Origin: JAHDCJ01 sp039028895
GTDB lineage: Bacteria > Bacteroidota > Bacteroidia > Chitinophagales > Saprospiraceae
Reading direction: 5' to 3'
DNA: 64,000 bases
NCBI GenBank assembly: GCA_039028895.1
Contig: JBCCHF010000011.1
Coordinates: 62,001 to 126,000 of the forward strand
The notes beneath the pieces are model-generated. The model searched no databases and was not told the DNA's origin. It saw only the letters and a program-made list of their open reading frames with translations. Within the stretch, counting starts at the first letter, position 1. Each line of letters begins with the position of its first letter. Made by a program: the position numbers and the translations under genes. Of this stretch, positions 26,539 to 34,687 are shown piece by piece.

Positions 26539-27766
26539 AGATCTGATTAAACGCATATCAGCATTATTTGAGCTTCGCCGTCATGAAGAGGCGTTGACGA
26601 TGATAAGAGACGGGCTCCAGCGATGGCCTGAAGAACCCCTGATTTTCAGGATGTTAGGCGCTTATCACGAATTAAAAGATGAAGACCATAAGGCGCTTAA
26701 AGCCTATCAGGAAGCCATAAAACTCGACCCTGAGTTTCTGGATGCAAGAGAGAGGCTATGCTTGATGCTTCACGATACCGGAAACACGAAAAAGGCTAAA
26801 GAGCATCTTGATGTTTGCCTGGAGCAGGGATCTTCAGTTGCCTCTGTTCATGCACTGGCTTATTTGGTTAATGCCAATGACCATCCCTTCAAGGCCGAAA
26901 GATTCCTGAAACAGGCTCTAAAGCTTGATCCGGAAGATGAGTTAGTGAGATATGCTGAATCACACAATACGATCACAAGTCTTAAACTGGGCAAATTCAA
27001 AAAGCTGCTGACCCAGCAAATGGAAAAGGACCCGACCTCAGCAGGTGCAATGTTTGGAATGGGCCTTGTAGAATTATCAAGGCGAAAGTTCAAGAATGCA
27101 GAAAACCTGTTAAGGCAATCTTATGTACTTGAACCCGATGAAGGAAAACTGGATGCCTGGATCGATGCCCGGATCGGGAAGTACTTTCCATTTGTGCTTT
27201 CGGTGCCTTTGGGATGGATCTCATATCCTTTTTCCATGGGTTTCCAGGTGATTGGTTTTATCTTTTATTTGATCCTTTTATTGGCAATCCCCATGAGCCA
27301 GTATGAATCTCATTATGACCAATGGTTATGGATGATCTACATGGCGATAACTGTATTTTTGTCCTTGACTTACATTCTTAAATACACGGTTCAATATGTT
27401 TTTCGGTCAAAACATCACCCTGAGGTGCCTAAGTTTTCTCATCGTGATGCTATGAAGTTGACGTTGTTGCTTGCCACGGTTTCACTATGGTTTATTTTAT
27501 TGGAAAAAGATTATAACTTGCTTATGGCCAACGTTTTCGTTTTGATGTATGTGATGATGTGGCCGTTGGTAAGAGAGAGGTCTCACCCCTTGACCAAAAG
27601 TGGTTTTATGTTGATTTATGGTTTGGCGTGGCTTTCATTCCTCGCTGAGGTTATAAAAGTCGTTTTTTCGCTCGACATTCCTAATTTTGTTTCCTTACCA
27701 TCAACTCTTGGATGGGTAGCGCTTTTATTTTTGATTCAATTTGCTGAAAAATTCGAGAATACTTGA
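26516..27766 (+). CDS. TPR and polytopic membrane protein inside the mod operon
   Basis: 416 residues. The first 200 hold TPR pairs (RHEEALTMIRDGLQRWPEEP, KALKAYQEAIKLDPEFLDAR, AERFLKQALKLDPEDELVR, NAENLLRQSYVLEPDEGK). About six hydrophobic segments follow from residue 225, with charged loops. The start lies 23 bp inside modA and the stop overlaps the di-Mop gene start, so it is firmly embedded in the operon. It is not a known part of molybdate transporters; role unknown. Confidence 0.7.
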   Translation: MDTGLTIEDLIKRISALFELRRHEEALTMIRDGLQRWPEEPLIFRMLGAYHELKDEDHKALKAYQEAIKLDPEFLDARERLCLMLHDTGNTKKAKEHLDVCLEQGSSVASVHALAYLVNANDHPFKAERFLKQALKLDPEDELVRYAESHNTITSLKLGKFKKLLTQQMEKDPTSAGAMFGMGLVELSRRKFKNAENLLRQSYVLEPDEGKLDAWIDARIGKYFPFVLSVPLGWISYPFSMGFQVIGFIFYLILLLAIPMSQYESHYDQWLWMIYMAITVFLSLTYILKYTVQYVFRSKHHPEVPKFSHRDAMKLTLLLATVSLWFILLEKDYNLLMANVFVLMYVMMWPLVRERSHPLTKSGFMLIYGLAWLSFLAEVIKVVFSLDIPNFVSLPSTLGWVALLFLIQFAEKFENT

Positions 27767-28161
27767 ACAGGCTAACCGGAAAAATAGAATCGATTGAAAC
27801 AAGTGGGAGTCTTTCCGTTGTCAACCTATCTGTTGGTAGCGCCAACATGAAATCAATAGTTACAGAAACACCGGAAACGGCAGAATATCTTGAAGTAGGT
27901 AAAAACGTAGATGTCCTATTTAAGGAAACTGAAGTGATTATTGGTAAGGGAACAGAACACGCCATTAGTCTTCGCAACCGGCTTATTTGTAAGATCGAAA
28001 AAATCGAAAAAGGAGACTTGCTCGGAAAGCTGACCCTAAAGCACGAAGAAGGAACGATCATGTCGGTAATTACGGCCAATGCAGTCCATAACCTTGGTCT
28101 GGAGATCGGTGAAACGGTAACAGCACTGATCAAAACCAATGAAATAATGCTGGCAGGATGA
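27763..28161 (+). CDS. Di-Mop (tandem TOBE) molybdate-binding protein
   Basis: 132 residues in two similar halves: residues 1-65 (LTGKIESIETSGSLSVVNLS...VDVLFKETEVII) and 66-132 (SLRNRLICKIEKIEKGDLLGK...VTALIKTNEIML). This doubled TOBE/Mop fold binds molybdate or tungstate in ModG/Mop-type storage proteins. It starts with TTG in a TTGA overlap at 27763-27766 with the preceding stop; no ATG fits the domain start. No DNA-binding part, so storage or buffering is more likely than regulation. Confidence 0.85.
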   Translation: MNRLTGKIESIETSGSLSVVNLSVGSANMKSIVTETPETAEYLEVGKNVDVLFKETEVIIGKGTEHAISLRNRLICKIEKIEKGDLLGKLTLKHEEGTIMSVITANAVHNLGLEIGETVTALIKTNEIMLAG

Positions 28162-28832
28162 TCGATTGGGGCCCCATCATACTAACCTTTCAACTGGCGT
28201 TTGTCACCACAGGCATCTTGCTATTGATCGGCATTCCACTGGCTTACTGGCTGGCTTACGCCAAAACCAGGTGGCGACCGGTATTGGAGACTCTGGTTAG
28301 TATGCCACTCGTCTTGCCGCCAACGGTAGTCGGCTTTTATCTGCTTTTGGCATTTAGTCCGTCTTATGGGGTAGGGAAGGTGCTGGAAGACTGGTTTGGC
28401 TTTCGTCTCGCATTCTCTTTCAGCGGTTTGGTAGTCGCATCAGTGATCTATAGTCTGCCTTTTATGGTACAACCCATCCAGGCCGGATTTCGCAATTTGC
28501 CTACATCACTCTCTGAAGCTTCTCAGATGCTGGGCAAGTCGAGGCTGACAACGCTGTTTAAGGTGCTTTTGCCTAATATCAAACCGTCAATGCTCACTGG
28601 CCTGGTGCTCTCTTTCGCACATACGATTGGCGAGTTTGGGGTGGTTTTGATGATCGGTGGAAACATTCCTGACAGAACAAAAGTAGCCTCCATTGCTATC
28701 TACGATGAAGTGGAAGCAATGAATTATGCCGTCGCCAATGCTTACTCGCTGTTTTTGTTCGTCGTTACTTTCCTGATCCTGCTGTTAGTCTATGTCGTTA
28801 ATGGTGGAAGATTAAACCGATATGCCCGATGA
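28158..28832 (+). CDS. modB: Molybdate ABC transporter permease
   Basis: 224 residues with five to six membrane segments and the EAA loop EASQMLGKSRLTTLFKVLLP that couples to the ATPase. The N-terminal LAYWLAYAKTRWRPVLETLV and MPLVLPPTVVGFYLLL are typical of ModB. Starts in an ATGA overlap with the di-Mop gene and ends in an ATGA overlap with modC. Confidence 0.93.
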   Translation: MIDWGPIILTFQLAFVTTGILLLIGIPLAYWLAYAKTRWRPVLETLVSMPLVLPPTVVGFYLLLAFSPSYGVGKVLEDWFGFRLAFSFSGLVVASVIYSLPFMVQPIQAGFRNLPTSLSEASQMLGKSRLTTLFKVLLPNIKPSMLTGLVLSFAHTIGEFGVVLMIGGNIPDRTKVASIAIYDEVEAMNYAVANAYSLFLFVVTFLILLLVYVVNGGRLNRYAR

Positions 28833-29701
28833 TCACATTCAACCTAAATAAAAAGTTGAAGGGTAGCGACGGGGATTTGTTGCTGGATGTTAACATGCAT
28901 ATAAAAAAAGGCCAGTTTGTTACACTTTACGGAGATTCCGGGGCTGGGAAAACATCAATCCTTCGAATGCTCGCGGGTCTTATGATTCCCGATAAGGGAA
29001 AAATAGAAATAGATGGACAAGTATGGTTCGACGCTTCCGCGAAAGCCAATCTTAAACCCCGATTCCGAAAAGCCGGATTTGTATTCCAGAACTACGCGTT
29101 ATTCCCCAATATGACGGTAAGGCAAAATCTGGAATATGCCCTTGAGAAAGGGCAGGACAATGCGATTATTGACGAGTTGATTGATATAATCGAACTACGC
29201 GATTTGCAGGACCGAAAACCCGAAACACTTTCAGGCGGACAAAAACAAAGAACAGCTCTTGCCCGTGCCCTCGTAAGAAAACCTGAAATCCTGATGTTGG
29301 ATGAACCACTTTCGGCGCTCGATCGGGAAATGCGCATCAAGCTACAGGACTATATCATTCAGGTACACCGAAAATATGAACTTACGACTATCCTGGTAAG
29401 TCACGATATCAGCGAAATATTCAGGATGACTGACCGTGTGTTTATGCTTGAAAAAGGGAAAATAGCCAAGCAAGGCACCCCGGAAGAGATTTTCACCAAT
29501 CGGAACATCAGCGGAAAATTTCAGTTTACCGGCGAAGTGGTAAAAGTGGAAAAAGCCGATATCGTTTATATCCTTTCCATCCTTATCGGCAATAACCTGG
29601 TGAAAGTAGTTGTAGGCGAAGAAAAGGCCCGCGAACTGAATCCGGGAGATAAAGTCCTGGTGGCTTCAAAAGCATTTAATCCTATCGTGTACAAGTTATA
29701 G
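28829..29701 (+). CDS. modC: Molybdate ABC transporter ATP-binding protein
   Basis: 290 residues. Walker A GDSGAGKTS (about 36-44), signature LSGGQKQRTALARAL, Walker B ILMLDEPLSALDRE and switch His in LVSHDISEI are all present, followed by one C-terminal TOBE domain (FTGEVVKVEKADIVYIL...). Powers import with ModB. ATGA overlap with modB. Confidence 0.93.
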   Translation: MITFNLNKKLKGSDGDLLLDVNMHIKKGQFVTLYGDSGAGKTSILRMLAGLMIPDKGKIEIDGQVWFDASAKANLKPRFRKAGFVFQNYALFPNMTVRQNLEYALEKGQDNAIIDELIDIIELRDLQDRKPETLSGGQKQRTALARALVRKPEILMLDEPLSALDREMRIKLQDYIIQVHRKYELTTILVSHDISEIFRMTDRVFMLEKGKIAKQGTPEEIFTNRNISGKFQFTGEVVKVEKADIVYILSILIGNNLVKVVVGEEKARELNPGDKVLVASKAFNPIVYKL

Positions 29702-29826
29702 CCCGACCAATGTCAGGCAGATGTAAAAGGATAAGCCAAGCACTAAAAAAATGTTAAAGAATCTTAAGGTCATTGAATCCGAAAAAGGATATTTGTAAAT
29801 TACCAGAAATCAAGATTGCAAATAGT

Positions 29827-30741
29827 ATGAAAATTTTATTCTCTACCCTTGCACTCTCTCTCCTTGTTTTTCTTCCGGTTGCTAACGCAGAAAGTCTTGA
29901 ATCTTTTTTAGATGATCATGGCGTAAAGGTCAATGCTAAAACAATTACTGACAGGATCGAATATTTCCTGGATCCCAGGTACCGACAAAAAAAGATCTTT
30001 TGGTTTGCAGGTGGTATTAACACCTCTAAAGGGGAGAAGTACGATAAGCTCGAACTGAAATATAACACGGTAAGTAATACTGTTTTTGTCAGGCATGAAG
30101 GGCAGATCTATAATATTCCCACCCACAAATTATCCGGATTTTTTATTGTGGATGAAAATGGAACGCGACAATTTAAAAAGGGGTTTAGCAAGACGATCAT
30201 CCATAGTGTCACAGGCAAATTCACTGCCGATCCATTAGCTGTAATGAATGAAATTTCGAAGTATGAAATGAAAGAAGACTTCAAGATTTTAAATGTGTTC
30301 CTTAATTCTGTCAACCCTTCCTATTCAGAAGTTACTGTAGAATTCAGTACTAAGAGTATCAACCTCGTTTCTGATTTTAATAGCTTTATTGAAAATTGTG
30401 AAGGGGCTGCTTCTTCAGAAATAGCATCCATCCTCCCCGAATATGATGAAAATACATTCCTTGAGATAAAGGTGGTTGGAGGTAGTGGTGTTTTCCTGAA
30501 AATGCATTATAAAGATTCCAGCCAAAGTGAGAATATGACGCAGATTAAACAGACTGACGTCAATACTTACAATAAGAATTTTTACTTTTTTGGTAACGAG
30601 CACAACGAAATAGTAGAAGTGCAATTGACAAGAAAGTCCATGAGAAAAGGGTTGAAGTTCATTGGGATAATGCCTAAGCAATCATTACCATCTTTGAGCA
30701 GGGAAAGACAAGCAGTGTCATATCTCAAATCAATTCTTTAA
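29827..30741 (+). CDS. Secreted protein of unknown function
   Basis: 304 residues from the ATG at 29827, chosen because it gives a clean signal peptide (MKILFSTLALSLLVFLPVANA); the frame is open 18 codons further upstream to a TTG. The mature part is beta-rich (KKIFWFAGGINTSKGEKYDK, VSNTVFVRHEGQIYNIP). It ends without a T9SS motif. No family recognised. A 7-bp microsatellite begins 6 bp after the stop. Confidence 0.55.
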   Translation: MKILFSTLALSLLVFLPVANAESLESFLDDHGVKVNAKTITDRIEYFLDPRYRQKKIFWFAGGINTSKGEKYDKLELKYNTVSNTVFVRHEGQIYNIPTHKLSGFFIVDENGTRQFKKGFSKTIIHSVTGKFTADPLAVMNEISKYEMKEDFKILNVFLNSVNPSYSEVTVEFSTKSINLVSDFNSFIENCEGAASSEIASILPEYDENTFLEIKVVGGSGVFLKMHYKDSSQSENMTQIKQTDVNTYNKNFYFFGNEHNEIVEVQLTRKSMRKGLKFIGIMPKQSLPSLSRERQAVSYLKSIL

Positions 30742-30746
30742 TCTTT

Positions 30747-30813
30747 ACCATCAACCATCAACCATCAACCATCAACCATCAACCATCAACCATCAACCAT
30801 CAACCATCAACCA
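30747..30813. repeat. Heptanucleotide microsatellite (accatca), about 9.5 copies
   Basis: Nine perfect ACCATCA units plus acca run without break from 30747 to 30813 and end exactly at the ATG of the next gene. The last units occupy the place of a ribosome-binding site and 5' leader. Seven is not a multiple of three, but the array is non-coding, so unit changes would alter spacing, not frame. Confidence 0.95.
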
Positions 30814-31170
30814 ATGAAAAACCTAGCTCCCAACATATTCCGCAAACGACTGATGGTAGAAGGCTATTTCAGTATTGATGTTGACGAAACGACGATTCGC
30901 ACTTTCTTCTCCACCCTTACCGGGAAACTGCAATTGGCGACTTATGGTGATCCGATCATCCATCACACCAGCGGTGTAGGTAAAGATGAAAACCAGGGTT
31001 ACGATGCTTTTGTTCCTTTAATCGATTCAGGTATCTACCTGGCTGTTTGGTCTAATCAGCGTTTTTTTTCTATGATCATCTATACCTGCAAAGACTTCAA
31101 CGATCAACTGGCCGTCGAAGCCACTCAAGCCTTTTTTAATGCAGGGGAAGTGGCTTTTAAGGCATTTTAA
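30814..31170 (+). CDS. Diverged AdoMet decarboxylase (SpeD)-like protein
   Basis: 118 residues. The segment LIDSGIYLAVWSNQRFF followed by SMIIYTCK aligns without gaps to the SpeD core ISESHLTIHTWPE..VFTC. Ser72 matches the pyruvoyl-forming Ser, Cys92 matches the catalytic Cys and lies 20 residues later as in the Thermotoga enzyme (S63/C83, from memory). The preceding Glu is Asp71, the His after Ser is Gly73, and the processing His (S+5) is Ala77. It may be a neofunctionalised or non-processing homologue. No polyamine gene is nearby. Its leader is the 7-bp repeat. Confidence 0.55.
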   Translation: MKNLAPNIFRKRLMVEGYFSIDVDETTIRTFFSTLTGKLQLATYGDPIIHHTSGVGKDENQGYDAFVPLIDSGIYLAVWSNQRFFSMIIYTCKDFNDQLAVEATQAFFNAGEVAFKAF

Positions 31171-31321
31171 TTAACTTGTTGTAAGCCATTCGGTGATAGC
31201 AATTGGCAATACTCAATCTGCAATCTCACATTTAGTTGAAAGATTTTAGATTGAATATTTTGAATTAGTCAAAATACCGATTTCCTTACCCGCCGATTGC
31301 CGACTGAAAAAGCCAACAACT

Positions 31322-31900
31322 ATGCCCACCTACTTCCCAACTCCCGATGACTTCAGACAATGGCTAGATGCCAACCACGACGAAGTTGATGAGCTATGGG
31401 TAGGGTATTACAAGAAAGCCACCCAGTTGCCTAGCATCACCTGGTCAGAGTCAGTTGACGAAGCACTTTGCTATGGATGGATTGACGGCATCCGGAAATC
31501 AGTAGACGACAAGAGTTATAAAGTGCGCTTCACGCCTCGACGGCCAAACAGTATATGGAGTGCCGTCAATATCGATAAAGTCAACAAATTGATAAAAGAA
31601 GGCCGTATGCAGCCGGCAGGGATGGCAGCCTGGAATAAACGCAGCGAAAAACGATCTAAAGTCTATGCTTTCGAGCAGAAAAATGTCAAATTGGCAAAGG
31701 CCTATGAAGATCAGGTGAAAGCTAATGAAGCTGCATGGATCTTCTGGCAAAAACTGGCGCCGGGCTATAAAAAACAAACTACCTGGTGGGTAATGAGCGC
31801 CAAAAAAGAAGAAACACGGTTAAGAAGGCTTGGCATCCTGATCGAATCCAGTGCCGAAGGCAAGAAAATTCCCCAACTGAGAACCAAAAAAGAAAAATAA
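31322..31900 (+). CDS. YdeI/OmpD-associated family protein
   Basis: 192 residues. N-terminal FRQWLDANHDEVDELWVGYYKK, then SVDEALCYGWIDGIRKSVDD and RFTPRRPNSIWSAVNIDKV are the family hallmarks; the basic C-terminus (RTKKEK) is usual. Cytoplasmic; sometimes annotated as bacteriocin-protection protein, function not firmly known. 31171-31321 before it is non-coding with degenerate caatctgcaat words. Confidence 0.85.
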   Translation: MPTYFPTPDDFRQWLDANHDEVDELWVGYYKKATQLPSITWSESVDEALCYGWIDGIRKSVDDKSYKVRFTPRRPNSIWSAVNIDKVNKLIKEGRMQPAGMAAWNKRSEKRSKVYAFEQKNVKLAKAYEDQVKANEAAWIFWQKLAPGYKKQTTWWVMSAKKEETRLRRLGILIESSAEGKKIPQLRTKKEK

Positions 31901-31904
31901 TCCC

Positions 31905-32873
31905 ATGAAACATATCTCTCTCTCCCTGGGTATTTTGATTATATTGATCATGGCTTGCAACCAGCAACCAGTTGTCAGCGATCAACCATCAACCGACACG
32001 AACCAACCAGAAAAAAACATACAGGCCTACAGCCTTGACTCGACACCCCTTTACACCATACCGGATAGCGAGGCGACACGCATCAAAAAGGATAGTCTCC
32101 TGCAAATCGCTCGTGATAATTATTTGCACATTCCAGTCCAACTTGACAACATCATTTGGTATGGAAGACGCCTCGCATATCAATCGCGGTTTATGGAAGC
32201 TATCGAGATTTATACACTTGGTCTGATTCCTTTTCCCGAAGCCCCCGAGTTGTTTAGGCATCGCGGGCATCGATATATCTCGACCCGGCAATTTGATAAA
32301 GCCATCTCCGATTTTGAAAAAGCTGTTACGTACTCTGAAGGTCGTGATATTGAGATCGAACCTGATGGGCTACCCAATAAGTTGAATATCCCGCTATCAA
32401 GCCTGCAGTTTAATATTTGGTACCACCTGGCCCTTGCCCATTACCTGAAAGGCGATTTTGAGTCGGCCGCTAATGCTTGGGAAGCTTGCATGGAAGTCTC
32501 GACAAATCCTGATTTGCTGTGCGCAACGACAGATTGGTTGTACATGACTTATCGACGATTGGGTAAGGAAAAAGAAGCCACCAAACTACTCGAAACGATC
32601 ACCCCTGAAATGGAAATCATCGAAAACACATCTTATCACAATAGACTCCTCATGTATAAAGGCCTTAAACAACCTGAGGATCTCCTCGATTTTGAGAACA
32701 CTGATGATGAGGCCAGAATAGATATCGTCACACAGGGGTACGGGGTTGGCAACTGGTATCTCTATAATGGCGAAGAGGAAAAGGCTTTTACACTCTTTAA
32801 CCAGTTACTTGAATCAGATTACTGGTCGGCATTTGGATACATCGCTGCAGAAGCTGAAGTTTTCAGAAGATAA
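31905..32873 (+). CDS. Lipoprotein with tetratricopeptide repeats
   Basis: 322 residues. Signal with IIMAC (Cys18), then a Gln/Pro/Thr linker, and TPR-like pairs at about 85-125 (FMEAIEIYTLGLIPFPEAPE, FDKAISDFEKAVTYSE), 145-180 (ALAHYLKGDFESAANAWEAC) and 275-300. Starts 4 bp after the YdeI-like stop, so co-transcribed. Probably an envelope scaffold. Confidence 0.7.
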   Translation: MKHISLSLGILIILIMACNQQPVVSDQPSTDTNQPEKNIQAYSLDSTPLYTIPDSEATRIKKDSLLQIARDNYLHIPVQLDNIIWYGRRLAYQSRFMEAIEIYTLGLIPFPEAPELFRHRGHRYISTRQFDKAISDFEKAVTYSEGRDIEIEPDGLPNKLNIPLSSLQFNIWYHLALAHYLKGDFESAANAWEACMEVSTNPDLLCATTDWLYMTYRRLGKEKEATKLLETITPEMEIIENTSYHNRLLMYKGLKQPEDLLDFENTDDEARIDIVTQGYGVGNWYLYNGEEEKAFTLFNQLLESDYWSAFGYIAAEAEVFRR

Positions 32874-32912
32874 TCTGCTGGCTTACATTTATTTCAAATA
32901 GCGTGGATATAT

Positions 32913-32920
32913 TATTTTTG
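32913..32920 (+). promoter_or_regulatory. Candidate -7 box TATTTTTG
   Basis: Exact TAnnTTTG match 61 bp before the first arylsulfotransferase-like gene. No clear TTG in the -33 place, so support is moderate. Confidence 0.35.
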
Positions 32921-32981
32921 CTTCATAATAATGGAGAATGAATTTTCTCGTGTCTTTTTTATTACTTCGAGCAATTAAACG

Positions 32982-34667
32982 GTGTCGTGCATGAGTAGAT
33001 ACTTACTTCCTTTTTTCATGTTTGTTTTATTTTCCCTTTCGGGGAATGCGCAGACAGTTGGTTTGTTTCAAAATGATTCGTTGGCTTTTAATGGGTATAC
33101 CCTGTTTGCCCCCAATAGCAGCCTGAATACTTACCTGATCGATAATTGCGGGAAAAAGATCAATTCATGGACATCTACCAATACGCCTGGTCTATCTGCC
33201 TACCTGCTTGAAGATGGCGACCTGTTGCGGACGGTCAGAGTGCCGAGTATGTTTGGTGGTGGAGGCACAGGCGGCAGAATTGAACGATATAGCTGGGATG
33301 GTCAACTCGAGTGGAGCTATCTCCATTCCACCCCAGATTACCACCAACATCACGATATCGAGCCATTGCCAAATGGGAACATCCTCATCCTGGCATGGGA
33401 GTTTCATTCACAGGCAGAATGTATCGCAGCTGGCCGTGATCCTTCAGAAGTTGGTAGCGGAGGTGTTTGGCTCGAACAGATTGTGGAGATCGAACCTACA
33501 GGTGCAAATGGTGCTAACATTGTCTGGGAATGGCACCTATGGGACCACCTCATCCAGGATTTTGACGAAACCAAACCAAATTACGGCATAGTGGCTGATC
33601 ATCCGGAACTAATGGATTTCAACTTTGTGCCTAATTCCGGGCCGGGCCAAAATCCGGATTGGATACATGCCAATTCAGTATCGTATAACGCTGAGCTCGA
33701 CCAGATCATGCTAAGTTCTCGGACGATGAGTGAAATCTGGATCATTGATCACAGTACAACGACAGAAGAAGCTGCCGGACATGCCGGAGGAAATTCTGGA
33801 AAGGGAGGAGATATCATTTATCGATGGGGCAATCCGGAAGTGTATGATCACGGAACATCTGCCGATAAAAAATTATATAGCCAGCATCACGCTACCTGGA
33901 TTCCCCAGGGTTACCCCAATGAAGGTAAAATCCTTGTGTTTAACAATGGCGTGAATCGTCCGGGTGGGAATCGTTCCAGTGCTGATATCATCAATCCTCC
34001 GGTAGATTTGAGCGGCAATTATACCTATGTTGATGATCAGGCATACGGTCCGGTTAATTTGTTCTGGACTTATGGTACTGACCTTGACGAGTTTTTCTAT
34101 TCGTCTAATATTTCTGGCGCATTGGCTATGCCAAATGGAAATATCCTGATTTGCGACGGAACGAAAGGGAATTTTATTGAAGTTGACCTGGATGGCACTG
34201 TTCGTTGGGAATACGTTTCACCGATAACCAGTAATGGAGCGGTAACCCAAGGAACGACTCCAAATGGCAATAATGTTTTCAGAGCATTGAAATACTCTGC
34301 AGATTTTCCCGGATTTGTTGGAAAGGACCTGACACCAGGAGAGCCCCTCGAAGTTGATCCATTACAATATGATTGTATGATTTACGATGGAGTGGTAACC
34401 AGTGCCCCTATTTTAGAAGTGCTCCATGATGTGAAAATTTTGGGGAATCTTATCGCTGAAACCCTTTATATTGAAAACGAGACAGGGCAATTCCTCTCAT
34501 TTGAAATATATGATCTTTCCGGAAGGAAAATAATCGATCATAACCTAAGGGAAGGAATTTCTGAAACGAACGTGAATTATTTGAATTCCGGTATGTATTT
34601 TGTGCGAATTTTCGACGAAAGTCGATCTCGATTCGTTATTGAGAAAATTATTGTAAACAAAGAATGA
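32982..34667 (+). CDS. Secreted arylsulfotransferase-like protein with T9SS tail (copy 1)
   Basis: 561 residues. Signal peptide ending GNAQ. The middle is an arylsulfotransferase (ASST)-like propeller: YHQHHDIEPLPNGNILILAW, then WEWHLWDHLIQDFD near residue 182 and DHPELMDFN, plus WIHANSVSYN and QHHATWIP. The C-terminus (about 490-561) has a T9SS sorting fold (GRKIIDHNL, LNSGMYFVRIF, KIIVNK). ASSTs move sulfate between phenols without PAPS. Tandem with the 34688 copy, 20 bp apart. Confidence 0.8.
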   Translation: MSCMSRYLLPFFMFVLFSLSGNAQTVGLFQNDSLAFNGYTLFAPNSSLNTYLIDNCGKKINSWTSTNTPGLSAYLLEDGDLLRTVRVPSMFGGGGTGGRIERYSWDGQLEWSYLHSTPDYHQHHDIEPLPNGNILILAWEFHSQAECIAAGRDPSEVGSGGVWLEQIVEIEPTGANGANIVWEWHLWDHLIQDFDETKPNYGIVADHPELMDFNFVPNSGPGQNPDWIHANSVSYNAELDQIMLSSRTMSEIWIIDHSTTTEEAAGHAGGNSGKGGDIIYRWGNPEVYDHGTSADKKLYSQHHATWIPQGYPNEGKILVFNNGVNRPGGNRSSADIINPPVDLSGNYTYVDDQAYGPVNLFWTYGTDLDEFFYSSNISGALAMPNGNILICDGTKGNFIEVDLDGTVRWEYVSPITSNGAVTQGTTPNGNNVFRALKYSADFPGFVGKDLTPGEPLEVDPLQYDCMIYDGVVTSAPILEVLHDVKILGNLIAETLYIENETGQFLSFEIYDLSGRKIIDHNLREGISETNVNYLNSGMYFVRIFDESRSRFVIEKIIVNKE

Positions 34668-34687
34668 TCCTGAATTAATCATAAGCT

